A DNA stretch of 13,883 bases from JAHJFW01 sp964595075 (GTDB taxonomy: Bacteria; Patescibacteriota; Patescibacteriia; 2-12-FULL-60-25): the NCBI GenBank assembly GCA_964595075.1, contig CAZQNT010000025.1, forward strand, positions 1 through 13,883, read 5' to 3'. A program made the position numbers and the translations under genes. This document shows, in pieces, positions 1 to 6,360 of the stretch. The stretch's first letter is position 1. Each line of letters starts with the position of its first letter. Under the pieces are notes generated by a model. That model made no database searches and had not been told where the DNA came from. It was given only the letters and a program-made list of their open reading frames with translations.

Positions 1-1
1 G

Positions 2-397
2 CTCTCGTTCACGATCTTATCCACTGATGGAAGTGGGTCGGTGAAAGGGGTGAACGGGAAAAGCTTCTTCCAGTTCAACCAGGTCACCGACGTAGTGAAC
101 GGGTCGCTCTACGCCGGGCCAATGGAGATCGAAGCTCCAAACGGCGCGAAGGTCGCGAAGGTCGTGCTCGCGGACTCGTTCGTGATCGCGAAGGGGGAGA
201 CGCTCAAGCAGGCGTTCGCGTCTGCATTGTCGTGGATCAAACCGGACGACATCGAGTTCGCCGGTCACGACTTTCAGATCGTTTTCAACCTCGACGAGAT
301 CGTCGGCGTGGTCGTGGAGTCCGGCGCGTCGCTCACGCCCGGAAACGTGTCACCGGAGGAGGACTTGAAGCAGTCCTTCCACATTCCCAAGGAGTGA
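2..397 (+). CDS. Hypothetical protein, probably 5'-truncated by the window edge
   Basis: I do not recognise this protein. The frame is open from base 2 to the TGA at 395-397, so the gene may begin upstream of the window. A GTG at 41, preceded by GGAAG at 29-33, is an alternative start giving 118 residues. The visible part has no signal peptide or membrane segment. It reads as a small mixed alpha/beta soluble protein, with hydrophobic strands such as AKVVLADSFVIAKG and IVGVVVESGASLTPG. Third codon positions are strikingly rich in C and G (GTC, CTC, GAC, AAG) compared with the AT-richer gene that follows. That could reflect high expression or different ancestry. A strong terminator 28 bases after the stop ends this unit. 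Coding status is fairly sure; function is unknown. Confidence 0.6.
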   Translation, partial: LSFTILSTDGSGSVKGVNGKSFFQFNQVTDVVNGSLYAGPMEIEAPNGAKVAKVVLADSFVIAKGETLKQAFASALSWIKPDDIEFAGHDFQIVFNLDEIVGVVVESGASLTPGNVSPEEDLKQSFHIPKE

Positions 398-425
398 GAT
401 TCGCTCTCGCTCGTCCCCTCGTCCC

Positions 426-462
426 GCTCCGTCATGCGCTACGCAAGACGGAGCTTTTTTTA
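426..462 (+). terminator. Rho-independent terminator after the first gene
   Basis: GCTCCGTC (426-433) pairs perfectly with GACGGAGC (447-454), an 8-bp GC-rich stem with a 13-base loop. Seven T residues (455-461) follow directly. It separates the GC-rich first gene from the surface-glycan gene that starts at 511. Confidence 0.85.
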
Positions 463-465
463 TTG

Positions 466-474
466 TGGTATACT
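466..474 (+). promoter_or_regulatory. Extended -10 promoter for the O-antigen ligase-like gene
   Basis: TGGTATACT matches the extended -10 form TGnTATAAT with one mismatch in the hexamer. No convincing -35 box lies 16-18 bases upstream, which fits extended -10 promoters. It sits just behind the terminator T-run and about 36 bases before the ATG at 511, so a transcript starting near 480 would have a leader of about 30 bases. The assignment rests on sequence pattern alone. Confidence 0.6.
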
Positions 475-510
475 TCCGGCAAAGCCAAAAGATTAATTAT
501 ATTCGCGTAT

Positions 511-2979
511 ATGATTACAGATTCTGTTTTAGGAAAGAGTAAAGTCCATACCGAGCTTGAGCCGAACCCAAAACTGGCTCGTATGTTAGGAGGTGTCGTC
601 GACCTCTGCCTATACGCGGCAATTGTTCTCGTCCCGTTATTCTTTCTTCCATTCACTCTGGATATTTTGGAGCTGAACAAACAGACGTTATTTCTTATTT
701 TGACCGGAATCGCGACACTCGCATGGATCGGACAAGCGATAAGCTTGCGTCGATTCACTTTAAGCCGATCATGGCTTCACATGGTCGTAGCGGTTTTTTT
801 TGTCGGCTATCTCGTGACTACCGCTTTTTCTCTCGATAGATATTTGTCATTCATCGGAAACATCGGACAGATGCAATGGTCATTTGTCACAATAGCGGCA
901 TTCGTTTTTTTCTACATGATTGCAGTGAATACAATGAGTGGAACCACCAAGTTGTATGACATGATTCTTGCGTTTCTCGCATCATCCGTTCTTGTAGGTA
1001 TTTTTGGTATTTTGCAGATAGTCGGCGTTTATCCGTTCGGCTGGATGGGAGCGTTCGTGAAGGTAAATACTTTCAATAGCGTCGGCACGATAAATGCGCT
1101 TGGTGTCTATATGGTGCTTCCGCTTATTCTTTCCGCGTCGCTAACGGTGTTGGGGTGTAAGAATAATACGTGTATTTTAGGAAAGAACGGCAAACCGAAC
1201 GCTTGGGCTAAAGCGCTCGTATGGGCGGCTTTGACAGTCTCTGTCGCTGTAGCGATTGTCGTGGATTTTTGGGTGGTTTGGGCCGCTATTTTGTTTGGAA
1301 CCGCTCTTCTTGTCGTTATTCCAATACTACGAACGCGTCGCGTAGAACGTTCGCTGAAGTTGGTCGTGCCATCGGTTCTAGTCGTGCTTTCCGTGGTCTT
1401 GTTACTTTTTAGAACCCCTATCGATTTCAAGCTACCGGCTGAAGTTTCTCCGTCTACAACGGCCTCGTGGCAGATCGCGAAAAAGGTTTTACAGGAAAAA
1501 CCGTTATTCGGCTCCGGTCCCGGCACATGGATTTATGATTACTCGAAGCATCGGTCTGTTGGAGTGAACCTTTCGCAGTTCTGGACGATTCGTTTTGAGC
1601 GGAGCATCTCCACCGTGCTTACTCTGCTCCCGACGATTGGTATTGTAGGAATGGCGTTATGGATCATTCTGATAATTTCGGGTATCGCGAAAAGCGCGTC
1701 GCATCTTCTTCGCGAACGGAATGACGACTTGTGGCAGGCATATCTGACGGTGTTTACCGCGTGGATCACGTCGGTGTTCATTGCGTTTTTCTACAACTAC
1801 AATTTTTCACATCATTTCGTATTCTGGTTTTTACTAGCATTGCTTTCTTCTCTGGTCGCGTCTAATTCAGTCGCATGGGACGCTAAAAAATCCGCTGCGA
1901 ATTCAGCTGTATTGTCTCTAATTTTTTTGTTCCTGTGCGTTTCCACTGTCACGATCATTTGGCTATCGACGCAGAGACTGATGGCGGATGCCAGATATGC
2001 CTACGCTGTGGAATCATACCGTTCAGGCAATAATATCCAGGGTTCAATAGATGCGCTTAATTCATCGGTTGGCTTGAATCGTTGGAATGACGTCTACTAT
2101 AGAAATTTATCCCAAGCGTATTTGATCAGGGCGAATGAAGAGTTCCAACTCCCACCGGATGCTGATCGAACCAATAAGGTTAATGTTTCCATTTCATCGT
2201 CTATCGCCATGGCAAAGCGAGCGACCGAAGTTTCTCCGGCGAACGTCGATAACTGGTCGAACGATGCGCTCGTGTTTCAAGCGATTGCGTCGTTTACGCG
2301 TGGGGCGGATGAAGAGGCGATAAAATTATTTGAGAAAGCCATGACTCTGGAACCGAACAATCCGGCATTTATTAACGAGATCGGAAAACTGCGCATTCTG
2401 CGATCCGACGCTTATCGCCAACAACTTCAATCTCCAGATGAGACGAAGCGGCAAGAGGCGCAGCAGAATATAAAACTCGAACTTGATAAAGCCGCTGAAG
2501 CGTTGAATCAATCCATACAGATCAAACCGGATTACGCGCTCGCGCATTATAATCTTGGATTGGTTTACGAACGGCAAGGACGGCTTCAGGACGCGATCGT
2601 AAAATTGGAGCAGGTGCTGCAGACGGATAATAAAAACGTCGGCATCGCGTTTCAGCTGGCCATCCTCTACTATAGAAACAACGAGAAAGACAAGTCGCTG
2701 AATTTATTCGAGCAAATTATTGCGATTGAGCCGAATTACGATAATGCGCGATGGTATCTCTCAACGATATACGAAGAAATGGGTCGATATGACGACGCTA
2801 TCGCTCAAGTTCGAAAGGTGGCGGAAAATAATGCAGAAAACCAGGCGGTTCAGGATCGTTTAACGTTTTTGATCCAGCAACGTAACGCCAAAACCAAACC
2901 CGCAGCAACGCCGCTTCCTGAGCCTGTAAAGGAGACTATCAGCGGACCGAAAGAACAGAATGAAGTGAAGAATCCTTAA
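511..2979 (+). CDS. O-antigen ligase-like (Wzy/WaaL-type) membrane protein with C-terminal TPR domain
   Basis: The 822-residue protein begins at the ATG at 511, just before a cytosolic leader and the first membrane helix (residues about 30-50). The open frame continues upstream to 232, but that part crosses the terminator and promoter and is not expected to be translated. Residues 30-484 are polytopic, with about ten or more hydrophobic helices. A long loop near residues 310-365 holds a GSGPGTW motif (about 334) and the arginine of FERSIS, as in the Wzy_C/O-antigen ligase family that polymerises or ligates lipid-linked glycans outside the membrane. Residues about 490-785 hold TPR units, for example AHYNLGLVYERQGRLQDAI and ARWYLSTIYEEMGRYDDAI. 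A charged, Pro-rich tail ends the protein. O-antigen ligase/TPR fusions are common in CPR genomes. The exact substrate cannot be told; polymerase and ligase are equally possible. Confidence 0.8.
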   Translation: MITDSVLGKSKVHTELEPNPKLARMLGGVVDLCLYAAIVLVPLFFLPFTLDILELNKQTLFLILTGIATLAWIGQAISLRRFTLSRSWLHMVVAVFFVGYLVTTAFSLDRYLSFIGNIGQMQWSFVTIAAFVFFYMIAVNTMSGTTKLYDMILAFLASSVLVGIFGILQIVGVYPFGWMGAFVKVNTFNSVGTINALGVYMVLPLILSASLTVLGCKNNTCILGKNGKPNAWAKALVWAALTVSVAVAIVVDFWVVWAAILFGTALLVVIPILRTRRVERSLKLVVPSVLVVLSVVLLLFRTPIDFKLPAEVSPSTTASWQIAKKVLQEKPLFGSGPGTWIYDYSKHRSVGVNLSQFWTIRFERSISTVLTLLPTIGIVGMALWIILIISGIAKSASHLLRERNDDLWQAYLTVFTAWITSVFIAFFYNYNFSHHFVFWFLLALLSSLVASNSVAWDAKKSAANSAVLSLIFLFLCVSTVTIIWLSTQRLMADARYAYAVESYRSGNNIQGSIDALNSSVGLNRWNDVYYRNLSQAYLIRANEEFQLPPDADRTNKVNVSISSSIAMAKRATEVSPANVDNWSNDALVFQAIASFTRGADEEAIKLFEKAMTLEPNNPAFINEIGKLRILRSDAYRQQLQSPDETKRQEAQQNIKLELDKAAEALNQSIQIKPDYALAHYNLGLVYERQGRLQDAIVKLEQVLQTDNKNVGIAFQLAILYYRNNEKDKSLNLFEQIIAIEPNYDNARWYLSTIYEEMGRYDDAIAQVRKVAENNAENQAVQDRLTFLIQQRNAKTKPAATPLPEPVKETISGPKEQNEVKNP

Positions 2980-2993
2980 ATATCACAACAGAT

Positions 2994-3770
2994 ATGCCAG
3001 GAGGTTGGAGAGAACGGATTCTGCGGTGGTTCCACTCGGAACCGCCGCCTTCCGTTTCGTTCGATCCAGTGTATTTTGAGCGTCTTTGCTTGGAAAATCC
3101 GGAGCGCGCTCTTGCGGCGCTTCAGCAAGGGCATCGCGATTTGGCGGATGAGTTTGAGCGCGTTTATCAGGATTACGAACGAACTTTGGAGAATACCGCA
3201 ATTCGATTAAAGACGATGAAGCCAAGCGATCTGCATCGCGAAATTCGTTCACTCAGAGACGTACACGACGCGCTTCGCCGAACGCTTCGTCGGCTCGACG
3301 CGTCAATGCGGAGCGCGAGTGAGATCGAGCGAGAGTTGGGAGAATGGCGGACGCGCGAAAAAGAAGGAGGTCCGTGGCACGCGGATCATCCGAAAGTCCG
3401 CGCGGAAATTCTTCGTTCGGAATTATCTGTTCGGGAAGAAAAGCCATTGAATGTTATTCCGCTCGAATCATCTCCGTTTGCAGAGACGCCGGAACAATGC
3501 AGATACGAAATCGTTTCGGATGAATCGCGGTTATCGTATTCGCAAGAGATGCAATTACCGGAAGTGACGGCCGAACAGCTGATCCATGCGATCCGCCACG
3601 CGAATCGCGAAGCGGAGCGTTGGCACGAGTCACCGGAAATCGGTCGCGACGCCATTGACGAGGTAAAAGAATTGCGACGGCTTCACGCTATGTTGAAACA
3701 AAGAGATAGAGAAAGCGGCACGATGCGAGATCGCATAGAGCTTGCGGTAAATTCCAGAGGATCGTATTGA
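2994..3770 (+). CDS. Hypothetical soluble, charged helical protein
   Basis: I do not recognise this 258-residue protein. It begins 14 bases after the ligase-like gene, so the two probably share a transcript. The ATG at 2994 has no clear Shine-Dalgarno; a GGAGG lies just inside the gene at 3000-3004, so the start is uncertain. There is no signal peptide or membrane segment. Residues about 25-125 are rich in Glu, Arg and Leu and look like long helices or a coiled coil (ADEFERVYQDYERTLENTA, HREIRSLRDVHDALRRTLRR). A less ordered middle (about 145-185) follows, then a second helical part (EQLIHAIRHANREAERWHE, ELRRLHAMLKQRDRESGTM). It ends 36 bases before the tRNA gene. A cytosolic scaffold or partner of the upstream protein is possible, but nothing shows it. 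Confidence 0.75.
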   Translation: MPGGWRERILRWFHSEPPPSVSFDPVYFERLCLENPERALAALQQGHRDLADEFERVYQDYERTLENTAIRLKTMKPSDLHREIRSLRDVHDALRRTLRRLDASMRSASEIERELGEWRTREKEGGPWHADHPKVRAEILRSELSVREEKPLNVIPLESSPFAETPEQCRYEIVSDESRLSYSQEMQLPEVTAEQLIHAIRHANREAERWHESPEIGRDAIDEVKELRRLHAMLKQRDRESGTMRDRIELAVNSRGSY

Positions 3771-3806
3771 CGGAGTAGGAAATTTCAGTCATCCTCTCAC
3801 ATACTA

Positions 3807-3882
3807 GGGCCGTTAGCTCAGCTGGTAGAGCGCTTCCATGGCATGGAAGAGGTCAACGGTTCGATCCCGTTACGGTCCACCA
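3807..3882 (+). tRNA. tRNA-Ala (anticodon GGC), CCA encoded
   Basis: A full 76-base cloverleaf can be drawn. The acceptor stem is 3807-3813 with 3872-3878, the D arm 3816-3831, and the anticodon stem CTTCC/GGAAG (3833-3837/3845-3849). The 7-base loop ATGGCAT has anticodon GGC at 3840-3842. The T arm is 3855-3871, the discriminator A is 3879 and CCA is encoded at 3880-3882. The acceptor stem has the G3:U70 wobble pair, the main identity element for alanyl-tRNA synthetase, which confirms alanine. A possible promoter is TTGACG (3767-3772) with CATCCT (3790-3795), 17 bases apart, but its -10 is weak. A hairpin terminator follows. Confidence 0.97.
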
Positions 3883-3887
3883 TCATT

Positions 3888-3919
3888 AAATCCCCAAGTA
3901 GGGGATTTTGTGTTTTTAA
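3888..3919 (+). terminator. Terminator of the tRNA-Ala gene
   Basis: AAATCCCC (3888-3895) pairs with GGGGATTT (3901-3908) around the loop AAGTA, followed by a T-rich stretch ending TTTTT at 3917. It starts 6 bases after the tRNA CCA end. Confidence 0.7.
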
Positions 3920-3926
3920 TAAAGAA

Positions 3927-3986
3927 GAGCGCCCCGATAGCTATCGGGGAGGTCAACGGTTCGATCCCGTTACGGTCCACCATCAT
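3927..3986 (+). repeat. Partial duplicate of the tRNA-Ala 3' end with a palindrome in place of the anticodon arm
   Basis: Bases 3949-3986 repeat 3849-3886 without a mismatch over 38 bases, at a spacing of exactly 100. They include the variable loop, T arm, 3' acceptor strand, CCA and the following TCAT. Just upstream, GAGCG (3927-3931) matches the end of the tRNA D arm. Between them the 17-base anticodon arm is replaced by the perfect 18-base palindrome CCCCGATAGCTATCGGGG (3932-3949). No 5' acceptor strand or D loop precedes it, so this is not a working tRNA. It could be the remnant of a second tRNA copy, a scar of element insertion and loss at the tRNA 3' end, or part of a structured tail of the tRNA transcript. 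Confidence 0.85.
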
Positions 3987-3987
3987 G

Positions 3988-4013
3988 AAATCCCACGCGC
4001 AACGTGGGATTTT
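3988..4013 (+). terminator. Second terminator-like hairpin after the partial tRNA copy
   Basis: AAATCCCACG (3988-3997) pairs over 10 bp with CGTGGGATTT (4003-4012) around the loop CGCAA. Its place after the copied tRNA end matches that of the first terminator. The two stems share only the outer AAATCCC/GGGATTT part, so they are related but diverged, or were acquired separately. The T-run is short, which lowers the terminator call. Confidence 0.55.
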
Positions 4014-4022
4014 ACGCATTCC

Positions 4023-4148
4023 GTAGGGGCGGGCTTGTCCCGCCCTCCCCGCATTTCCAATCGTAACCGGTTGCCTCGCCGTTGGCGACGGGCATTCAAT
4101 GCGATTCGGTCTGCTGACCGAATCTGGGCGGGACAAGCCCGCCCCTAC
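4023..4148 (+). repeat. REP/MITE-like palindromic element, copy 1
   Basis: The 126-base element is bounded by perfect inverted ends, each a small hairpin (GTAGGGGCGGGCTTGTCCCG at the left, its complement at the right). Inside is a second perfect hairpin, GATTCGGTC-TGCT-GACCGAATC (4103-4124), and a central part with AACCGGTTGCC. The interior is the reverse complement, with changes, of the element at 13737. It lies between the tRNA region and the ychF promoter and carries no gene. Confidence 0.85.
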
Positions 4149-4177
4149 GTAGTGATCGTCACGCGCCCGAACGCCGC

Positions 4178-4206
4178 TTGATCCGAGACGCGATTCGCTG
4201 TAGTCT
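4178..4206 (+). promoter_or_regulatory. Probable promoter of ychF
   Basis: TTGATC (4178-4183) and TAGTCT (4201-4206) are separated by 17 bases. TG lies immediately before the -10 box. The ATG of ychF is only 9 bases beyond the -10 box, so the mRNA would be leaderless or nearly so. No Shine-Dalgarno is seen before the ATG, which fits. Confidence 0.5.
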
Positions 4207-4215
4207 CTGTTCGAT

Positions 4216-5319
4216 ATGCCTCTTCAGATCGGGATCGTCGGGTTGCCGAACGTTGGGAAGTCCACGTTGTCTTCCGCAATTACGAAAAAATCGGCGGACT
4301 GCGCGAACTTTCCTTTTTGCACGATTGATCCGAACGTCGGAGTCGTGGAAGTTCCTGATGAGCGGCTTGAAAAACTCGCTGTCATTTCTCGCTCCGGCCG
4401 TATCGTTCCCACCACGATCGAGTTCGTGGATATCGCAGGGCTTGTGAAAGGCGCGGCAGAAGGACAGGGGCTAGGAAATAAATTTTTGTCTCATATTCGA
4501 GAATGCGACGCCATCGCGCAGGTTCTTCGCGCGTTTGCGGATCCGAATGTGATCCACGTTGAGAACACGGTCGATCCTGCGCGCGACGCGGAAACGATAG
4601 CTCTTGAATTGGCTCTTGCGGACATGGAATCTGTTTCAAAAAGGTTACAAAATATCGAACGCCAGCTCAAAGGCGGAAAAACAAAAGAGCTTGAGGCGGA
4701 ATACGCGGTTTTGAAGAAGGCGGAAAACGCATTGAACAATGCGGGATCCGGTTCGGCGTTGCGAGATATAGAATGGAGCGAGGACGAACGGAAGATCTTG
4801 AAGGGACTTTCTTTGCTCACCATGAAGCCGATGCTTTACGTCTTAAATGTCAGCGAATCCCAACTCGCCGACGGCTCGTGGAGGGAGAAGTTTGCAGTAC
4901 GCAACACGCAACACGCAACACGCAGCATTGTTCCGATTTGTGTAAAGATGGAGGCCGAGCTCGCGGCGATGCCGGAAGATGAAAAGAAAGAATATCTCGC
5001 CAGCGTCGGACAAGAATCGTCCGGTCTCGACCGACTGATTGTTGAAGCTTATGCGGCGCTTGGTCTCATTACGTTTCTAACTTCCGGAGAGATGGAGACT
5101 CGCGCGTGGACTGTTGTAAAAGGAACGAAGGCGCCTCAAGCCGCAGGCGTGATCCACAGCGATTTTGAGAAAAATTTCATTCGCGTTGAAGTCACGGACT
5201 GGAAAGATTTCGTGGAACTCGGAGGAGAATCAAAGTGCCGCGAAAAGGGTCTCGTCCGCGTCGAAGGAAAAGAATATGTTATTAAAGACGGCGATGTGTG
5301 CTATTTTAGAGTCGGGTAA
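4216..5319 (+). CDS. ychF: Redox-regulated ATPase YchF (Obg-family, OLA1-like)
   Basis: The product is the widespread translation-associated P-loop ATPase YchF, 367 residues, the usual family length. Visible marks are the Walker A loop GLPNVGKST (residues 9-17), switch II DIAGLVKGAAEGQGLGN, where a hydrophobic residue replaces the catalytic Gln, and NVSE in place of the NKxD motif, which gives the family its ATP rather than GTP preference. A coiled-coil segment lies at about residues 130-175. The C-terminal TGS domain carries RAWTVVKGTKAPQAAGVIHS and ends EYVIKDGDVCYFRVG. The family binds ribosomes and is linked to stress responses. An unusual feature is a stretch AVRNTQHATRS encoded by a 7-bp tandem repeat (4899-4924) after the NVSE motif. 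The start follows a predicted promoter by only 9 bases. Confidence 0.95.
   Translation: MPLQIGIVGLPNVGKSTLSSAITKKSADCANFPFCTIDPNVGVVEVPDERLEKLAVISRSGRIVPTTIEFVDIAGLVKGAAEGQGLGNKFLSHIRECDAIAQVLRAFADPNVIHVENTVDPARDAETIALELALADMESVSKRLQNIERQLKGGKTKELEAEYAVLKKAENALNNAGSGSALRDIEWSEDERKILKGLSLLTMKPMLYVLNVSESQLADGSWREKFAVRNTQHATRSIVPICVKMEAELAAMPEDEKKEYLASVGQESSGLDRLIVEAYAALGLITFLTSGEMETRAWTVVKGTKAPQAAGVIHSDFEKNFIRVEVTDWKDFVELGGESKCREKGLVRVEGKEYVIKDGDVCYFRVG
4899..4924 (+). repeat. 7-bp tandem repeat inside ychF
   Basis: The unit ACGCAAC occurs 3.7 times without a mismatch. It encodes RNTQHATR within YchF, in a surface-exposed helical region between the ATPase motifs and the TGS domain. Because 7 is not a multiple of 3, gain or loss of one unit would shift the frame. 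Confidence 0.9.
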
Positions 5320-5332
5320 CATTTGTCCCCGT

Positions 5333-5409
5333 GTCATTCCCGTGAAGACGGGAATCCAGATAAAAGGAGTATTTCTCACTGTCTGGATCCCCGCCTCCGC
5401 GAGGATGAC
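5333..5409 (+). repeat. MITE-like palindromic repeat (GTCATTCC...GGATGAC family)
   Basis: The left end (5333-5360) starts GTCATTCCCG and holds the hairpin ATTCCCGT-GAAG-ACGGGAAT. The right end (5382-5409) is an imperfect inverted copy ending GAGGATGAC. Read on the minus strand it gives the familiar repeat-derived peptide type 'AGIQ...WIPVFTGMTR'. A second member lies at 9965-10018. It fills most of the ychF-galU gap and may also act as a weak terminator for ychF. Confidence 0.8.
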
Positions 5410-5435
5410 AAATACGCTGGGACGACAACCTTTTT

Positions 5436-5443
5436 TGTAGACT
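5436..5443 (+). promoter_or_regulatory. Possible -10 element of galU
   Basis: TG directly followed by TAGACT lies 6 bases before the galU ATG. It resembles the TG-TAGTCT before ychF and TG-TAGAAT before the solute-binding protein gene. I find no good -35 box, so this rests on the shared pattern. Confidence 0.3.
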
Positions 5444-5449
5444 AAATAT

Positions 5450-6325
5450 ATGCCGCAAAAAATTCGTAAAGTAGTAATTCCCGTCGCCGGATACGGCACG
5501 CGGTTTTTGCCGGCTACCAAGGCAATGCCTAAAGAGATGTTGCCCATCATAGACAAGCCGGTTATCCAATACGTCGTGGAAGAAGCGGTAGCGTCCGGCA
5601 TCGAGGACGTTATTCTCGTAACGTCATCCGCCAAGCGCGCGGTCGAAGATCATTTTGACGACAATCACGAATTGGAAAACTGGCTGGAAAAGACGGGAAA
5701 GACCGCGCAGCTTGAAGCGATTCGGCAGATCGGGAAGATGGCGAATTTTATCTACGTCCGTCAGAAAGGTCCGTACGGTAATGCCACGCCGATTCTCAAC
5801 GTCAAGCATCTTATCGGCGACGAACCGTTTGCCGTGTTGTTCGGTGATGAAATTTTTAGCGGAGAAGTTCCACGTCTTAAACAAATGATCGACGTATATA
5901 CGAAGTACGGCGATCCGGTGCTTGGCGCGATTCCTGTCGATGACGAAGGTACGAAACGGTACGGGATAATCGATCCTGCGGCGGAAGTAGAGCCGGGAAT
6001 TTTTCAGCTGAAAGGAATGGTGGAAAAGCCCGGGCCGGAAAAAGCGCCTTCCCGCATAGCTTCGATCGGCGCTTACGTTTTGACGCCGGATATTTTTAAC
6101 GCGATTGTGGAGACGGCTCCCGGACATGGCGGAGAATACGTTTTGCTCGACGCTATCAAGCTTCTTTTGAAGACACGTCCCATTTACGCCCGCGTTCTCG
6201 AAGGGACTTATCACGACACCGGAACCAAAATCGGTTGGCTTAAAGCGAATATCGACGCAGCTTTTCAGCGACCTGATTTGCGCGATGATGCCATGGAGAT
6301 GATTAGAAAATTTCAGAAAGGGTGA
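5450..6325 (+). CDS. galU: UTP-glucose-1-phosphate uridylyltransferase GalU
   Basis: The enzyme joins UTP and glucose 1-phosphate to give UDP-glucose and pyrophosphate, the sugar donor for cell-surface glycans. It is cytosolic and 291 residues long, as usual for bacterial GalU. The nucleotide-binding signature GYGTRFLPATKAMPKEM covers residues 14-30, with Lys28. Metal-binding Asp133 lies in FGDE, where GDD is more usual. VEKP is at 191-194, GGEYVLLDAI replaces the common GGEIQLTDAI, and HDTGTKIGWL is at 255-264. No Shine-Dalgarno precedes the ATG, but a possible -10 does. The neighbours fit a surface-polysaccharide role: an O-antigen-ligase-like gene upstream and a GT-C-like gene downstream. 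Confidence 0.94.
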   Translation: MPQKIRKVVIPVAGYGTRFLPATKAMPKEMLPIIDKPVIQYVVEEAVASGIEDVILVTSSAKRAVEDHFDDNHELENWLEKTGKTAQLEAIRQIGKMANFIYVRQKGPYGNATPILNVKHLIGDEPFAVLFGDEIFSGEVPRLKQMIDVYTKYGDPVLGAIPVDDEGTKRYGIIDPAAEVEPGIFQLKGMVEKPGPEKAPSRIASIGAYVLTPDIFNAIVETAPGHGGEYVLLDAIKLLLKTRPIYARVLEGTYHDTGTKIGWLKANIDAAFQRPDLRDDAMEMIRKFQKG

Positions 6326-6351
6326 CAGGTAGGTAACAAAGGTTGTAGAAT
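6322..6351 (+). promoter_or_regulatory. Probable promoter of the solute-binding protein/pilin operon
   Basis: GTGACA (6322-6327) overlaps the galU stop codon and stands 18 bases before TAGAAT (6346-6351), which is preceded by TG. The ATG at 6361 is 9 bases after the -10 box, as for ychF, implying a very short or absent leader. There is no terminator between galU and this gene, so read-through is also possible. Confidence 0.45.
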
Positions 6352-6360
6352 GTAGGCGAT

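Noticed and set aside
232..510. An upstream extension of the O-antigen ligase-like frame.
   Set aside because: It overlaps the first gene out of frame, crosses a strong terminator and a promoter, and reads as Arg-rich non-protein sequence.
3927..3982. The partial tRNA copy as a second functional tRNA.
   Set aside because: There is no 5' acceptor strand or D loop, and the anticodon arm is replaced by a palindrome with an 8-base loop at best.
3838..4181. Open frames across the tRNA region.
   Set aside because: They read through the tRNA, its partial copy and a REP-like element. The similar peptides arise from the DNA repeat, not from a gene.
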